64,000 nucleotides of DNA from Phallusia fumigata (taxonomy: Eukaryota; Chordata; Ascidiacea; Phlebobranchia; Ascidiidae). Positions 1 to 24,900 of this stretch are shown piece after piece (the first letter of the stretch is position 1; every line of letters begins with the position of its first letter). The notes beneath the pieces were generated by a model, which had not been told where the DNA came from, did no database searches, and saw only the letters and a program-made list of their open reading frames with translations. Where the stretch lies: contig QXVZ01029203.1 of assembly GCA_008931825.1 (NCBI GenBank), positions 62,001-126,000 on the forward strand. The letters run 5' to 3'. A program made the position numbers and the translations under genes.

Positions 1-126
1 AGGAAAGCCAGATGCGTACCAATCGATCAACGTCACCCAGTACATTCCACTCTGAGGGTGAAAAAGCATTGAACAAAATAAGTACATTTGAAATTGGTGC
101 AAATCCATTTCGTTATGCAAACAAAC

Positions 127-3100
127 CTCAGTCACCATGGGGATCGCCAAAATAAACTGTACAAAGCAGAGACCGGCTAAAAATTTCACTCGATTCCTTC
201 TGAAGATGGGAAACTCGTCCAACAAGCCGTTGACAACAGCCTCAATCATTCCAAACTTAATGAAGCAGAAAACATGTTAGACATATTGTCAAAGCAGCAA
301 GAAGGATATTTGTGTGGCTAGAAACAGAAAAGCGATACGTATCGTTTACGACAGAGGCGGCGGGGGTTTTAGTTTTTCTGCTGGGGCTCTTGCAAGGCGA
401 AAATCGGTCCATAACCATAAATTAACTTGCCGAAAAAATACGTTAACAACTTAGTAAGCGAAAGCAAATAAATTAATTGGTCGACAAAAACTGAGCAGAC
501 GTCAGATGGGTTTAACAACTAGTATTTAAAATATCCTAAACATTACAGCTTTCCGTAAAACGATCATCGGAAATATCAGCTATCGATAACATATTTTAGT
601 TTGTTGTCAAAACAAAAATAAAAATTAGCATATTCTCCGCCATTTTCGGAGCTTTTTGTTCGCCTTTTTTTAATGATACCAAAACGAAACCATCAGCATT
701 TCTTAGTGTTTAGCGTTAGATCAAATTTTACCAGGAAGCTTCCTTAGTAGCGCTTGCAAATTAAACACTGATGGTCGTCGCAGCCATACAGTTTAAAACA
801 CGACTTATTCGTTCTTTCATGTATCATGTTTTGTGTGTTAAAAATGCGAATTAAGTTTGTATCGTTTTTGTTTTGTTTATTAATGAATGAGAATTAGGTT
901 TCACAATCAGTTAGTGATCTTAAGATGTCGGGTGATGAATTGATGGGCAAATTGTTTATCATGCATGTCGGATTCTTTGCGGCAGTAGCGCCAGCGTTAT
1001 AAATTACAATCTGTTTTCGGGTTATCAAACTTCGCGGACAAACCCTGTCTGACGTGTGGTAAGACTAAAACAAGATTGTAGGCGCCAAACGACAGGATAG
1101 ACCAATGCTCTGCCCCGCAGAAGCGCTGTTTTACGATGCACAGAAAAACACTATAGCGATCAGAGAGTGGTTACGAACTAAAAGCGTACACACAGTTGTT
1201 GACAAATTTGATTACCGGCTACCGAGGGGCAAAGGGCTTGCGAGTCGGGGAACCACCTCGCTCAACTCGTTGCTGCAGCCCGGGCCTGCCCCCTAACGGA
1301 CACAGAAGCATAAAAAGGAAGATCTCGTGGTTAGTTTGTTCAACCAGCAGACACACCACACACACCTGCAAGCATCACCAAGGGCATTGTTTCTCTACTA
1401 TTTTTCTACCTATTTAGGGTTCCGAAATTACTGTTATTGTTGTCAAGGAACCTATATAGTAATACTTTCAAAAATTGACGTCAACATTAGTTTTTGCCAC
1501 TTTTGGAGGCTTCAATTCATGCACGCAACCTTTTGATATCACATGCACCCCAATTCCGATTGAATATATTTTTTTCTAACCATCCCCAAAATTTCTACCA
1601 TGCAATTCCTGAAATTTTACATTCCATATGTTTTCAACATGCAACGGCTAATTATGGCCAGCAAAAATTTCCCAAACTAAGGTAAATAAAAAACTATTTG
1701 ATAAAGGGTAAACCATTGTGCTAGGGTGCGTATTTCAGCAGTTTGTGCCAATTAGTGGCATTTTTACATCATACTTTTATCGGGGTAATACATCGTCACA
1801 TATTCAGTCACGCCATACATTCAGCATACAACAAAAATGAAAAAAAAAACGTAAAAAAGAAACACAATAATATAAAAACACGGGGATTGTCACCTGCAAT
1901 ACAGAATAAAAAAACGTTATGAAAACTACGTTTGTTGCATTGGAATTCCCAAAGCGGACATGCCATGCAACATACCGGCATTGCATTTGTCATAGCAAAA
2001 GTTTCAATGGTTGACTCTTACAGTGCTTCCGGGTCGTAATTACTTTACTTTGCACAAAGGTATTTTCACTTTGGAATGGTTTCAATTTTGGGTTATAATT
2101 AAGTTAGATGTTATTGGAGCGCACGCGGTCTAAGCAATTCAAGGAAGACAAGGTCAACCGTATTGTCTCACAATAAAAGTCCTGTTAGACAACTGAAAGT
2201 TTTGCTATCTGGGTATTTCGCGGATGCAACAATGGCATTTATATTTCCAAAAACTAAAGATAATTTATCAGCAAAACATTTAACTTATTTATTTCCTAAG
2301 TATCTGCAACATACCTGTATGGCCTTCTGTGTGGAAGAAAAAGGTTAGAACAAACAGTGGCCAAACAAAATTAAAACAAATTTATCAGAAACGCGCTCAA
2401 ATTGAAAATTTGGTTGATGGAAGCAAGATTTGTTATCTGGACCATTTTATTGAAAAAATATTTTCACAAAAAGCACTGTTTGGGTTTCGACTAGCACAGT
2501 AACAGTTTCGGCCACTGTTGTCGTTTGGTTTGCAAAAAAACAATACTTTACCTGGCTGTCCAGACCAAGATTCAAAAGCATGAAGAAAAAAAGAAAAGCC
2601 CAGATCGGAGCGAAGGGGAGATTGGCGACAGCGGCGGGATATGCTACGAACGCAAGGCCTGCACCTGAAGGACACAAAAACAAGCTCAAGGTCGGGCCTC
2701 TTGGGAATAGCTACATCAGCGCTTTTCCGGAGAAGCTGCTATAGAATGGCTAAGGATCATAAAAAATACATTAGCCATTGTGGCCATAATTTGGTTGCTT
2801 ACAATGTTTGGCGAACAAAAAGGGCAGCCATTGTAGCGATTTAACTACCGGCAAAGAGTGATGAAGCCGGGCAGAAAAAGACAAGAATTAAACTGGCTAC
2901 TGCACGAGGATCGACAGGAACCCACAGAGTCCGGTTTAAGCCGGATCTTCCTGACCTCAACCGGTTTTTCAAACAGTAAATTTTGGGTTTTGTGTGGTTA
3001 AGGGACTCAGGACGTCGTAAATGTTTGTAACCTACCCTGATCGACAACATCGGCAACATCTCTCCCGGTCTGATGAGCCAACGCGCCGAGCACAGAGAAA

Positions 3101-6100
3101 ACCACGAATCCTGCAAGGATGCTCGTTGCACAGTTGATCGAACAAATAGAAAGAGCATCCCTGAAATTGAACAACTGTAATGTGACCAAACACATTCAAA
3201 CGGTCATAAAGAAATTTAGAGAAGTCATTAACATGGCTTTACAACGGGTTGCTTTACTGGAAATGCATTTCTTAATGTTCGTTTTGACTTCCTGTGCTGA
3301 TTATCCTAGACATTTGTTAATTGATCTGTTTGAAATTGTGCATGTGCCTGTGAGCATTTTTGTGATAGCTGATGCTAAAATTTGCTTACCTGTATACATT
3401 GTTGTTAAACTTGTTCAGCGAAGAATAAGACAACAGAACTCCCCACGCTGCACCCAGTGAATAAAAAATCTGCACTGCAGCGTCCGACCAAACCTGCAGA
3501 CACATTTAACTGGGTGAATGTTTAACACATCTTACAAAATTGGGGCATCATATATGACGGTTTATGGTGTCGCAAACAAGTTTGACAACGTTTATAAGTG
3601 ATTATGGAGACGCATCCATACGTTTATTAAAAAGTTGTACACATGATCCACATCTTGGATTGGAAGTTTTATTTCATTTAAAACCGCAAAAACTGATTAG
3701 ACCGATCATGCGTTAGCAGCGGCTTGTCTTATGATGCAGTTCGCATGATTTCACATGGCGCCAAGTCGTTGGTAAAGTTTACACTCTCCCGTATTTCTTG
3801 ATAAAGGGGAGTGATTTTTTGCAGAATTTGCAGAAACTAGTTTAACTCCACAGTGCTGAATAATTTCCCACGTTCGGTTTGCAGTTGATTAAGCCAAGTT
3901 ATCTTGCATTTTGCCAGTGCTTAGTATCGCGCAATGCTCTAAACGTGCGGTTAAGTCGTGTTATGTTTTTATTTTAGATTACATAATGGGGATTGGGGAA
4001 AAATTACGAAACAAGCTTGCGTTGCATAAAAAGATTTTTTTCAGGTACTCTCACGATTCGAACAACATTTACTCCTGTATATTGATTGTTAATTGAACAA
4101 GCGTTCATATCGAAAAAAACGACAAATTTGTAGCAACGGCGTTGCATAAAACCTTGCAAATCACTTACCCTTATATCCCCCAGCTTGGTAATATTTGGTG
4201 TTATGTAGTATTCCACACCTTTGTAGGCTCCCTCTTCCATCGCACCGCGAATGAGCAGAATGATGAGGACAAGGTACGGGAACGTGGCAGTAAAATAAAC
4301 GACCTAAGTTGCAAAAAATAATACAGCTCGACATTAGACCGAATCGACAACACTACTACGCGCCATTAAGTGCCAATCATGAATAGAGGAAACAGATCAA
4401 GTTACTGGAAATCATATGTATCCTGCTGGGTTTCAAAATGCGACATATTGTTACAAGTGGAACCGTTTTGTGTGCGTGTTGCCACGTCTACCACTGTGCC
4501 TTCAAAAGATGCCTAACCTTCCCGCTCCATTTGACTCCTTTGAAGAGGCAACAAAAAACGATCACCCAGGCGAGTACGAGAAAGCCGAACAACTCCCACT
4601 GTATGTTGCCTGTAACGTCGATTCCCTCGGTGAGACGCAGAACCTTGTACCTACAAAATCTGCTGGCTAAGCACTTTGCTATCGCAAGTTGGAGCCTAGC
4701 AAGAAGTTAGGTGTAACATACGTGAAGTATTCCTGGGAAGCAGTTTTAAACTCGACACAACTCCCGTTGATTTCGGAGCTATTTGTCCAATCGCTGCGAT
4801 TCAGATAAAGGACCGCATTCAAGTGATCCGCTTCCACCGTCGTGTTGCCTTTGCCCTCAAACCAGCCATGACCTTTGGAGCAATTGAATCCGGTCCACTC
4901 TGGTGCAGCGGCAATTGACGAGTCTGCAAAAAGATTTTCAAGTTAGTCCCCACACTACTGACCATTGAAAAAGAAACGCAAATTCATTTACCAGTAGCTC
5001 TACACTATGTTTTTGCCGCCACCCCACTGTGGGCTGGTTACCATTTTGCGCCAAAATATTCATCCATCAAAATGACTTCTGCATTTACCGAAATTTGTGA
5101 ACGATTTAAAAATAGGGACGAACGTTTTCTCAACACTTTACTTTTGCTCGGCGCATTTGGCTGGAAATGAAAAAACTTAGATGGCGATCAGAGCAACGGT
5201 CCTGCTGTTTGATGGATCTTGCCTAAATAAACAGACAACATGGCATGTACCTTACCATTGTGCGTTCCTACACAATGCTTCTGTGGGAAGATTGATCACA
5301 CATTTAATCATTTTTGATCAAAAATGGCCGAAAACCGTTCAGTTCATAGGAATTTTCAAGAAATTTTCGAAAAATTTCACTTACTAAATGATTTATCTCT
5401 GCAATAGTCGGTGTTCCAGTCATTGTTGCATGTGGACCAAGGCAGAGTAGACGTAAAAGAGTTCACGATAAAATGTAAACTGTATGCGATGATGACGTTG
5501 TAGTAAACGCACACCACAAAAGATATGATGATCATACAGTAGCCGACACCTGCAAAGTTGAAACTGATCATTAGCTAGAACTTGTGGGTTTCTTAAACTT
5601 TTTCACGGTTGCATGTGTCCAACTGAGGCAAGAAATATTACAATATTGGGTTGTAGGCTATAAATCTTTAAAATAACCTGAATGGTTGCATGAAAAAAGA
5701 ACTAAGTTCAAACAAACATGTTGCGGCGGGCATAAAAATAAAGTTTTGATAGAAACTTCACCTTTAAAGATTGGGGAGACTTTCCAGATAGAAATCGGTC
5801 CGAGGGCGCCGAATTGACCCAACGATAACTCCAGAAAGAACAGAGGCATGCCGCAAATGCACAGGAAAATCAAGTAGGGGACAAGAAATGCACCTATAAA
5901 TTTTTGTTTTAGGTGATTACATAGTTCTACATTAGACAGAACATAATTCTGACTCTCAACATTGTTTGTAATTTAGTAAGTTGTTGAAACTGCATTGGCA
6001 TATCGTTGAAGATGCATCACAGAAACTTATAGCGAAAATTAAAAATGCCATAGTGTTATATTTTTTTTATAGTTTTGAATGACGCATAAATAACTTTGCA

Positions 6101-6405
6101 CCAAGTCAAGGCCTTGCAATATTGGAATTTCACACTTTCAGTAACCCAAATTAAACTGTTTACGGACCTCCACCATTTCTGTAGCATAGATAGGGGAACC
6201 TCCAAATATTTCCCAGCCCCACAGCGTATCCGATGCATGATAGAGTGAAGTCAATCTTCTTGTCCCAGGTCTCCCGCTCTGGCTCATTCTAATGACAAAA
6301 GAAGCATTATTAGGTTAATATTGGGATTGGGATCAGTAACTCGATGCTGGCGCAGCCTACCTTCGATTTCTTGGGCGCTTCGATCATCGACTCTTTTGTG
6401 TCCAT
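127..6405 (-). CDS. SLC6 Na+/Cl- neurotransmitter transporter, glycine-transporter-like (3' end outside window)
   Basis: Eleven exons join in phase to 468 codons: 6361-6405, 6168-6288, 5762-5893, 5385-5549, 4722-4923, 4518-4650, 4169-4303, 3390-3493, 3036-3160, 2552-2664 and 127-255. The start is the ATG at 6405 ([15 protein letters not shown]). TM1 reads [15 protein letters not shown], the SLC6 signature with the sodium and substrate unwound stretch. TM3 has [12 protein letters not shown]6 [13 protein letters not shown]7 [17 protein letters not shown] and TM8 LGLDSQF. These match the known SLC6 fold and are nearest, from memory, to GlyT1/GlyT2 ([19 protein letters not shown]). The protein should sit in the plasma membrane and import a small amino acid with Na+ and Cl-. 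The second extracellular loop carries six N-glycosylation sequons. TM10-12 and the C-terminus lie left of base 1. Proline or orphan SLC6 members remain possible. Confidence 0.93.
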
Positions 6406-8759
6406 TTTTTTCTACATAAATAACTTCCTAACACTTTTTTTTAACTGAAACAAGGCCAAGAGTGTTTTTTTGGGAAGAAATAATATTCTTATGTTTATGT
6501 TAGGGTTTTACGCGAAAAAATAGGGCTATCTCTCTTTTTTTAGTTTGGGCATGTTTGAAGAGTATTTGCTTTCCCCCTTCGGAACGAAGCTAAAGATTTT
6601 CTTTCAAGTTCGTTTTTCTCGTTTCTACATGCGGGCAAATATTAGCGCCCGCTAGGTGCGGGGGGTTTGACCGAAAACATAACAAGTTTAACAAAGCGAT
6701 AAGCATTTTGAAAAAAGTCAAACCAGACGCTACAGAACAGGATGCGGTCGATAACGAAGTCAACNGCGCTGGGAGTATATTTCAGCCACATGATAAAAAT
6801 CCACCTAAGAAAAGCCTATCGAAGTTAAAAACTGGGAATTGACTGTTTTTTAGGCGGAATGACTCCGCCTGCATTAAAAATATTTAACTGCAAATATGAT
6901 ATGGCTTGTTGACATGCCTCTCTCATTTTTGAAAAATAGTGTTTCATTTAGCTGTTAGATAATCCGGATACTGTAATTTAATACTTCAGGAAATCGCTTT
7001 GCCTCAGGAAACATTTGTTGCTCGGTTGCAAAAAAATAAATGATGCTTTAAATCGCCCAAATATTAAATTGTAAAAAAACAGCGAANGCGCTGGGAGTAT
7101 AGTTCAGCCACATGATAAAAATCCACCTAAGAAAAGCGTATCGAAGTTAAAAACTGGGAATTGACTGTTTTTTAGGCGGAATGACTCCGCCTGCATTAAA
7201 AATATTTAACTGCAAATATGATCTGGCTTGTTAACATGCCTCTCTCATTTTTGAAAAAATAGTGTTTCATTTAGCTGTTAGATAATCCGGATACGGTAAT
7301 TTAATACTTCAGGAAATCGCTTTGCCTGAGGAAACATTTGTTGCTCGGTTGCAAAAAAGTAAATGATGCTTTAAATCGCCCAAATATTAAATTGTAAAAA
7401 AACAGCGAACCTACCAAAATGCTTCATTTTTTTATAGTAAGTTATACACAGAAACGCTATTGCAGCGAACGTATAGCAATGTCCAAAATACCCAAGTTTT
7501 ATAGGATAGGCAGTCTTATTGGCCCACCGTTTATTTAGTGTTGTCGCAGACCCTACTGGCAAACAAGCCCTTGTAGTGTGTACGTACTTCTCGGCTGACC
7601 TACTGGCAGCTCGTAAACAACAAAACAAGTTTTTCATCCATATGACTGCAATGGGAAAACCGGCTCCTGCTTAACGGATTACACCCGAAGACATAAATTA
7701 AGCGCCGCTGGACGCCCCTCGTAACCCATTGTGGGATTATGTTCTGGTGCAATTCATTGCGGGAGAGCTTTTTCGCTTTGTGTTGTTGCTATTCGGTTGC
7801 AACGGCGAATACAATAAGCACGGAGCTCGTTTCCTTGCGCTTAAAACGACTGAAACCACAGTGGCACCATAATTGTCCCACTATGTGCAGTTAAAGTTGG
7901 TAGCAGAACCCAGTTCAAAGTAAAGAGTTTAATCTGGGATCAATACCCCATGCGGCTGGGCGATCGCTCACGTTGTATGTATTAACCACAGGCGTACATG
8001 TATACACAACACCGCCAAGTTTTGCAGCGTGAAATAATGTTGTCTGAGTGATGGCTGATCCAGTATGCATCAAGCAGATGCACCAGCTGTATAGCAATGT
8101 GTACCAGTAGTCGGATACGGTATATTTTGATAAGCGCGTCTCGAAATCGTATGTGGAAGTATACTGAGGCTTTGCCATTTGCTGGCGATGTGTGAGTTGT
8201 TGGTGTGTGCAGCAAAACCTTCATCAGGTTTGGTAAAGCAGCTAAACTGACACAACTAACTGAACCACCGAAGAACAGCACACAACAATAATACGACAAA
8301 ACACGACATGAAATCCACAAACGATAAATTCCAGTGCAGAAGATATCACTGTACCACGACCGATGTCTGGGAACTTCGGAAATTTGGTTTGGGAAAAATG
8401 GGTGCAATCATTTTATCAACACTTGGTCAAGGAAACGTACGTCATGGTCGGCCAAGGTTACTATTTTTGCTGTCTATTGATTTGTGTCAACTTAGGACGA
8501 CAGTACTTACACACAGCACTGCTGTTGAGGCGGCAAAGCTGGAGCTTCACCGCTAAAGCTTTCACAAGGGGCAAATATTGCGACATATACAGCGACGGGG
8601 TTGGAGTCGGAATACAACCCAATATGACGGGTGAGTGGAATTAGACTTACCTTTATACGAACTTTTTGCCAGGCGCTGAAATCAGCGGATAAATTAACCG
8701 AAGAAAATTGACCTAACACAAAAACGAGATTTGTACAGTAGAATAGCATTTGAGTTTTA
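6406..8759. other. Intergenic stretch with a haplotype-overlap artefact
   Basis: This holds the 5' flank of the SLC6 gene and the 3' flank of the HSPA4 gene. A block of about 321 bases appears twice, at 6766-7086 and 7088-7409, around single n characters at 6765 and 7087. Open frames of up to 141 codons exist at 7915-8560, but none shows a recognisable domain or a convincing splice pattern. Confidence 0.6.
6766..7409. repeat. Near-identical direct repeat at assembly joins (n at 6765 and 7087)
   Basis: The copies 6766-7086 and 7088-7409 differ by scattered substitutions and a one-base indel. The second copy begins directly after an n and continues into unique sequence. That is the pattern of two alleles placed end to end, not of an old duplication. 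Confidence 0.8.

Positions 8760-8761
<2 letters not shown>
8756..8761 (-). promoter_or_regulatory. Polyadenylation signal overlapping the HSPA4 stop codon
   Basis: On the minus strand the coding sequence ends GAT TAA TAAAAC. The last two bases of the TAA stop (8762-8760) are also the first two bases of a canonical AATAAA hexamer. If used, it leaves a 3' UTR of only about 15-35 bases. Confidence 0.6.
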
Positions 8762-20529
<11,768 letters not shown>

Positions 20530-20654
20530 CTACAAAGAATTACAAAGGTCCAGTACAGTTATTCACCAATTATAGTTAGCAACATCGCACTAAGTATTAT
20601 ACATGTTAATCACGCGAACCCTAAAAGCGAGCGACTTTTTAAGCTTTATCCCTA

Positions 20655-20667
20655 TTCTGGAAATTTC
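20655..20667. promoter_or_regulatory. Three-unit heat-shock element upstream of HSPA4
   Basis: The sequence TTCTGGAAATTTC is a perfect TTCnnGAAnnTTC array, the site for a heat shock factor trimer. It lies 183 bases upstream of the HSPA4 start codon at 20472, in the expected promoter position. Heat control of Hsp110 genes by HSF1 is established in other animals; its use here is inferred. Confidence 0.65.
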
Positions 20668-20840
20668 TCCTACATGCTCCTAATCTGTTTTGATTTCGCT
20701 AGAGCGTTTTCCGACAGGCATGATCTTCCATCTCTCATCCGAAAGAAAACACGAGAAGCTGAATATAATATTTTTATTGGGTTGGATTGTTTCTTTAAAT
20801 CAGGTCGTAAACACCATTTGTAAGCTGACTCAGTAAAATT

Positions 20841-20913
20841 TCAAAGAACAAAGAGACATGAGATTCATGCAGTGTTTCTTTCAAAGAACAAAGAAACATG
20901 AGATTCATGCAGT
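20841..20913. repeat. Two-copy tandem repeat of period 40
   Basis: The 33-base unit that begins TCAAAGAACAAAG occurs at 20841-20873 and again at 20881-20913 with one substitution. It lies about 370 bases upstream of the HSPA4 start. Its TTC and GAA are three bases apart, so it is not a heat-shock element. Confidence 0.8.
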
Positions 20914-21946
20914 AGACTGGTTCCATAAAACAGTACCACAAAATGGGTACAATAGACAATCGGACTCGAAGTCCACATTTTACAGCTTTTGGTCACTGTA
21001 CCCCCGTTAACGGCGTTTCGAAAATTAAAAAAATCAGCACATGTTGAATACAAAAAATATCGACTCCTTGACAAATATGTTGCCATATATAATCTTAGCA
21101 TAATTTTCCATCTATATCAAGAGTCACTGACCAGCGGTTCAGTTTGCTGTTGGCTCCAACTATCTTCGTCACAACCTATTACCACGGGCTTGGCCATCCA
21201 ATATTGTACAGTCTGAACTCTGATGTAAGGTTTCGTTGATCGCCCGTGCTGCCAAGCTTTGCGCATCTGGTGTCGGTGTGCAAACGACGAAGGATTTACA
21301 GCTTGGGTTTTGGGCAACGTTTTTTAAATTTGGGTTTCTGTTAGTTGATTTAATTAAAATTATATGTATGGGAATGTTGAATTCAGGGATTACTCTGAAG
21401 CTTTCATACAGCGCCGAGTCCTCAGTGCCTATGTACCCAAATTAGAACCAATCGCCCCCAATTCGTTTCCGATTTTAGACTTTCCGTTCCTCGGTAAAAC
21501 CATGTGTGCTTCACTGTATCGTACCAGGATGGTTTATTTACCGATGTTCTTTATAGGCACACTGAGTTGTCATCAGAACACTGCTGGTTGTTGTGTTCTC
21601 TCTTGCGAATTTGTATTTCAATTCCCTTCGTGTCGGTACTGTCGGTCTGCCACACCAAGGATGTTATTGAAAGTAGTCAAAAATCTGTTTATTCTTGGGG
21701 CTTTGAACCAACTCATTCTTCAAGGTGAGACCAAGTTTTATATGCTTCAAAATGGTTGAAAAAGTATTTAACTGCTTCACGCCGACTCTCATATCGCTTT
21801 GACGACATTGCACTAGGATTTGACACCGGCTAACTAACTGTTGCCTTTTGCCGATAAACACACAGGCAGTTTGCGTGTTTCTCCACTGTTTTTCGGTGGT
21901 TTTGTGTGAATAGTTTTATCAACATGGCAGTTTGGTTTATTCGCAG
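20914..21946. other. Intergenic stretch with no recognised gene
   Basis: Several open frames of 60-131 codons occur on both strands at 21117-21861. None has a recognisable domain, and they overlap each other in opposite directions. This could hold 5' parts of the neighbouring ZP-like locus that I cannot read. Confidence 0.4.
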
Positions 21947-24900
21947 AAGTGGATGCATTCTGTGGAGTCAAAAGTTTTTCCAATGGGCTGTCCATTGACA
22001 ACGATTGCCGCCAAATAAGTGGAGAAATTTCCGTAACTGCTCCAGCAGTTATGTACCAACACAGAGGTGATTTGCTCAACGACGCCTGTACGGTAGGTAA
22101 AACCAATTATTTGTGAAGTTGTTGTTGTTGTTAGTTTTGTGTGGAAAATCGGGTCACAGGAAATGATTTGGTTCGCGGTAGTGGTGATTGGGCCCAACGA
22201 GTCTAAAGTTATATATTTGTTTTGCCCACTTTGCCGCACTATCCATAGCTTAACGATCCCAATAGCCCGTAGGTATTTTACTCCTTTGTTTTGCAACATA
22301 TTAACTACAAACTAATCGTAGATCTACAGCTGTACTGATAACACTGACACGGTGCTTGGTTCCTTCACCGGAGATGGAAAAGCAATAGGATTTGTGCATT
22401 TAGTAGGGAGTCAGTTTTTCTACGAATGCATTTTAAGATCGTCCATTGCCTACTGTTGGTTTTGAAGCTTTTACAGGTAAGAAAGGCAATGTTAAAATTA
22501 CACCCCGAAATTAACGCGAAGTTCGTTTTCCGGAAGGTTAAACCTGTCACCGACAACATGTCGTTTAAAATGGAGCATGACCAACCCGTTACCGAGACTC
22601 TACACACTCGATTTTATGCCTCTTCAGGTGCAAGAACTTGCTTTTTTGATCGTAAGTGAAAAAGAAATGTTAAACGAACCAAAATAAACTTGGCACTTTT
22701 GGCAAACGTATTTTTGCGTACCGACGTTTCGATGTCCCATTCATGTCGTCATTCCTCAGAGTAAATAACAAACAAAGTGCAACACACAACGACGAAAAAC
22801 GAGAAACAAAAATTACTTTACACGAAAAAATGCACGTATTGATGCAACACCCCTTCGTGTTTTATAATTACCTATAGGACGCCGGAAACATGTATTTTTA
22901 TATTCATAGTGTTATCCCGCTGTTGTGTATGTCAGGATTTCAGTAGTCCTGTGGTCCGACCAGCGACATATTTTAACACTAAAAGTCATGGGCAGAAATC
23001 AATGTTAGTAAATTGTCCAAGCCTTTTATAAGTCTACGTCAAATGATGTGGACCGAGTCGCAAACGACATCATATGACTCTAATTAAAGATAGCTTTATA
23101 GCCGTAGTAAATCGAAATTACAGTTGTAAAAATAGAAAACAAGCACTTATTGCTTAAATGAACCAAAACGAAGGGCAGACCGAACTATTGTTCCCTATCG
23201 GTTAACCAAGCCTTGTGGATTTATATTTGACCAAGTGTTCACAGTTAAAACTATCGCAACTTCTCTCATCTTGATTTTCCGCATTTCCGTTGTCTCTAAC
23301 TTTAATCGCCTTTGCCCCGCTTGACTCTCCATACAAGAGAGTTTGCAGAAGCCACTGCGCCAAAAAGTTTTTGTTAAACCTCCGGTTCAAACACAAACAT
23401 ACGCATGGGATTGGCATTGTGGTCAAAACGCGTGTTAGGCTTCAAGATGTCAAAACTTCACGAAAGATTGGTTTATAAATTTAAATATCTTTAAAATACG
23501 GCGTAGGCTTTTCTCTGTTTATACCCACAAAGCATCAGAGTATTATTATTGTCAGATGTCCAGCAACCCGGATGTGATTTCCAACACGTATACAATTTGG
23601 AACCGTAAAGCGATGGATGCAGGTGCGGTGGTGCAGCGTTAAGTTATGTTCGTTACAGTTTGAACATAACTTGCAAGTACAACGCAAGTGCCCAAGTAAA
23701 TTCCGCCAACATCAAACCTGTTATCGAGTAAGTAAATGGTCATGGATGTCTCGTCTCGATTTTAGTAAATAATCTGAAGATTTTGATTTAATAAATGAAC
23801 ATAGAGATTTGCTTCCAGTTTGACTTCAGCGAAGCTTGCTGGCGCGTTTAATTTCCTTCGAATCTAATTTACATTTTATGTAGATATTTTACGAATCCTG
23901 TGTCGCAGAGAGATTGAAGTTGCGGCAGAACCGGTTGCAGGGAAATTCGAAGTTTCCCTCCAACGATAGTTTCTCTGCAGCTTTGCTTGCCAACGCTCAA
24001 GTCACTGTGCCGGATTTCATCTTTGCAAAAGTGAAACTTGACGAGATTCCTGACACAATAACCGACTTTACAATGCAGGTAAACTGACCACAACAGTGAA
24101 TCAGATATAGTGCACGTGTATTTATGGACCGGATTAATAAAATATTCCAGGTTTTGCATTACTTAATTAATATTTATTTCCAGATGGAAGAATACTGGGC
24201 AACTCGAACCTCTACTCCGACAGACTTACCCATGTATCCTATTATTACCTCGAGGAATGCTAAAAATCAACTTTATGCGTCTTAAACTAATCCACATTGC
24301 TTTTGGTATTGACAACCAGCCAGTGTTGTTCACAAGTCTCTGCGTTTAAACTAGATCATTTGACTACAAAATCTATATGAAACTGTTGTGATTCATGTTA
24401 AGTCAAACGAGTTCAGTGGTATTTGGATTTTAGTCTTAAGCATATTTGCCTAACAGCAAAATCCCAAACGTTAAGTAATGCTTGACTTTAATGAGCAAAA
24501 NTATTATTACCTCGAGGAATGCTAAAAATCATCTTTATGCGTCTTAAACTAATCCACATTGCTTTTGGTGGTGACAACCAGCCAGTGTTGTTTACAAGTC
24601 TCTGCGTTTAAACTAGATCATTTGACTAGAAAATCTACATGAAACTGTTGTGATTCATGTTAAGTGAAACGAGTTCACTTGTATTTGGATTTTAGTCTTA
24701 AGCATATTTGCATAACAGCAAAATCCCAAACGTTAAGTAATGCTTGACTTTAATGAGCAAAATTCTGATTCTAATCCTCCGAATACAACAGAATATTTCA
24801 CTACTTTCTAAAATTATTTTTTAGCTGTACAGCGTCTGGCGAAGATGCCAGCACTCGACAAGTGATAAGAAACTACCGACCCACTTAATTCGGCACTTTC

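Noticed and set aside
7915-8560. Open frames of up to 141 codons on both strands
   Set aside because: No known motif, opposite-strand frames overlap, and no splice-consistent neighbours were found.
20841-20913. Tandem TTCAAAGAA units as extra heat-shock elements
   Set aside because: TTC and GAA are spaced by three bases, not two.
23556-23727. A 21-base GTTAAG...TTACAG micro-intron that would remove the frame break in the ZP-like exon
   Set aside because: Far below normal intron size, and joining across it gives an immediate stop.
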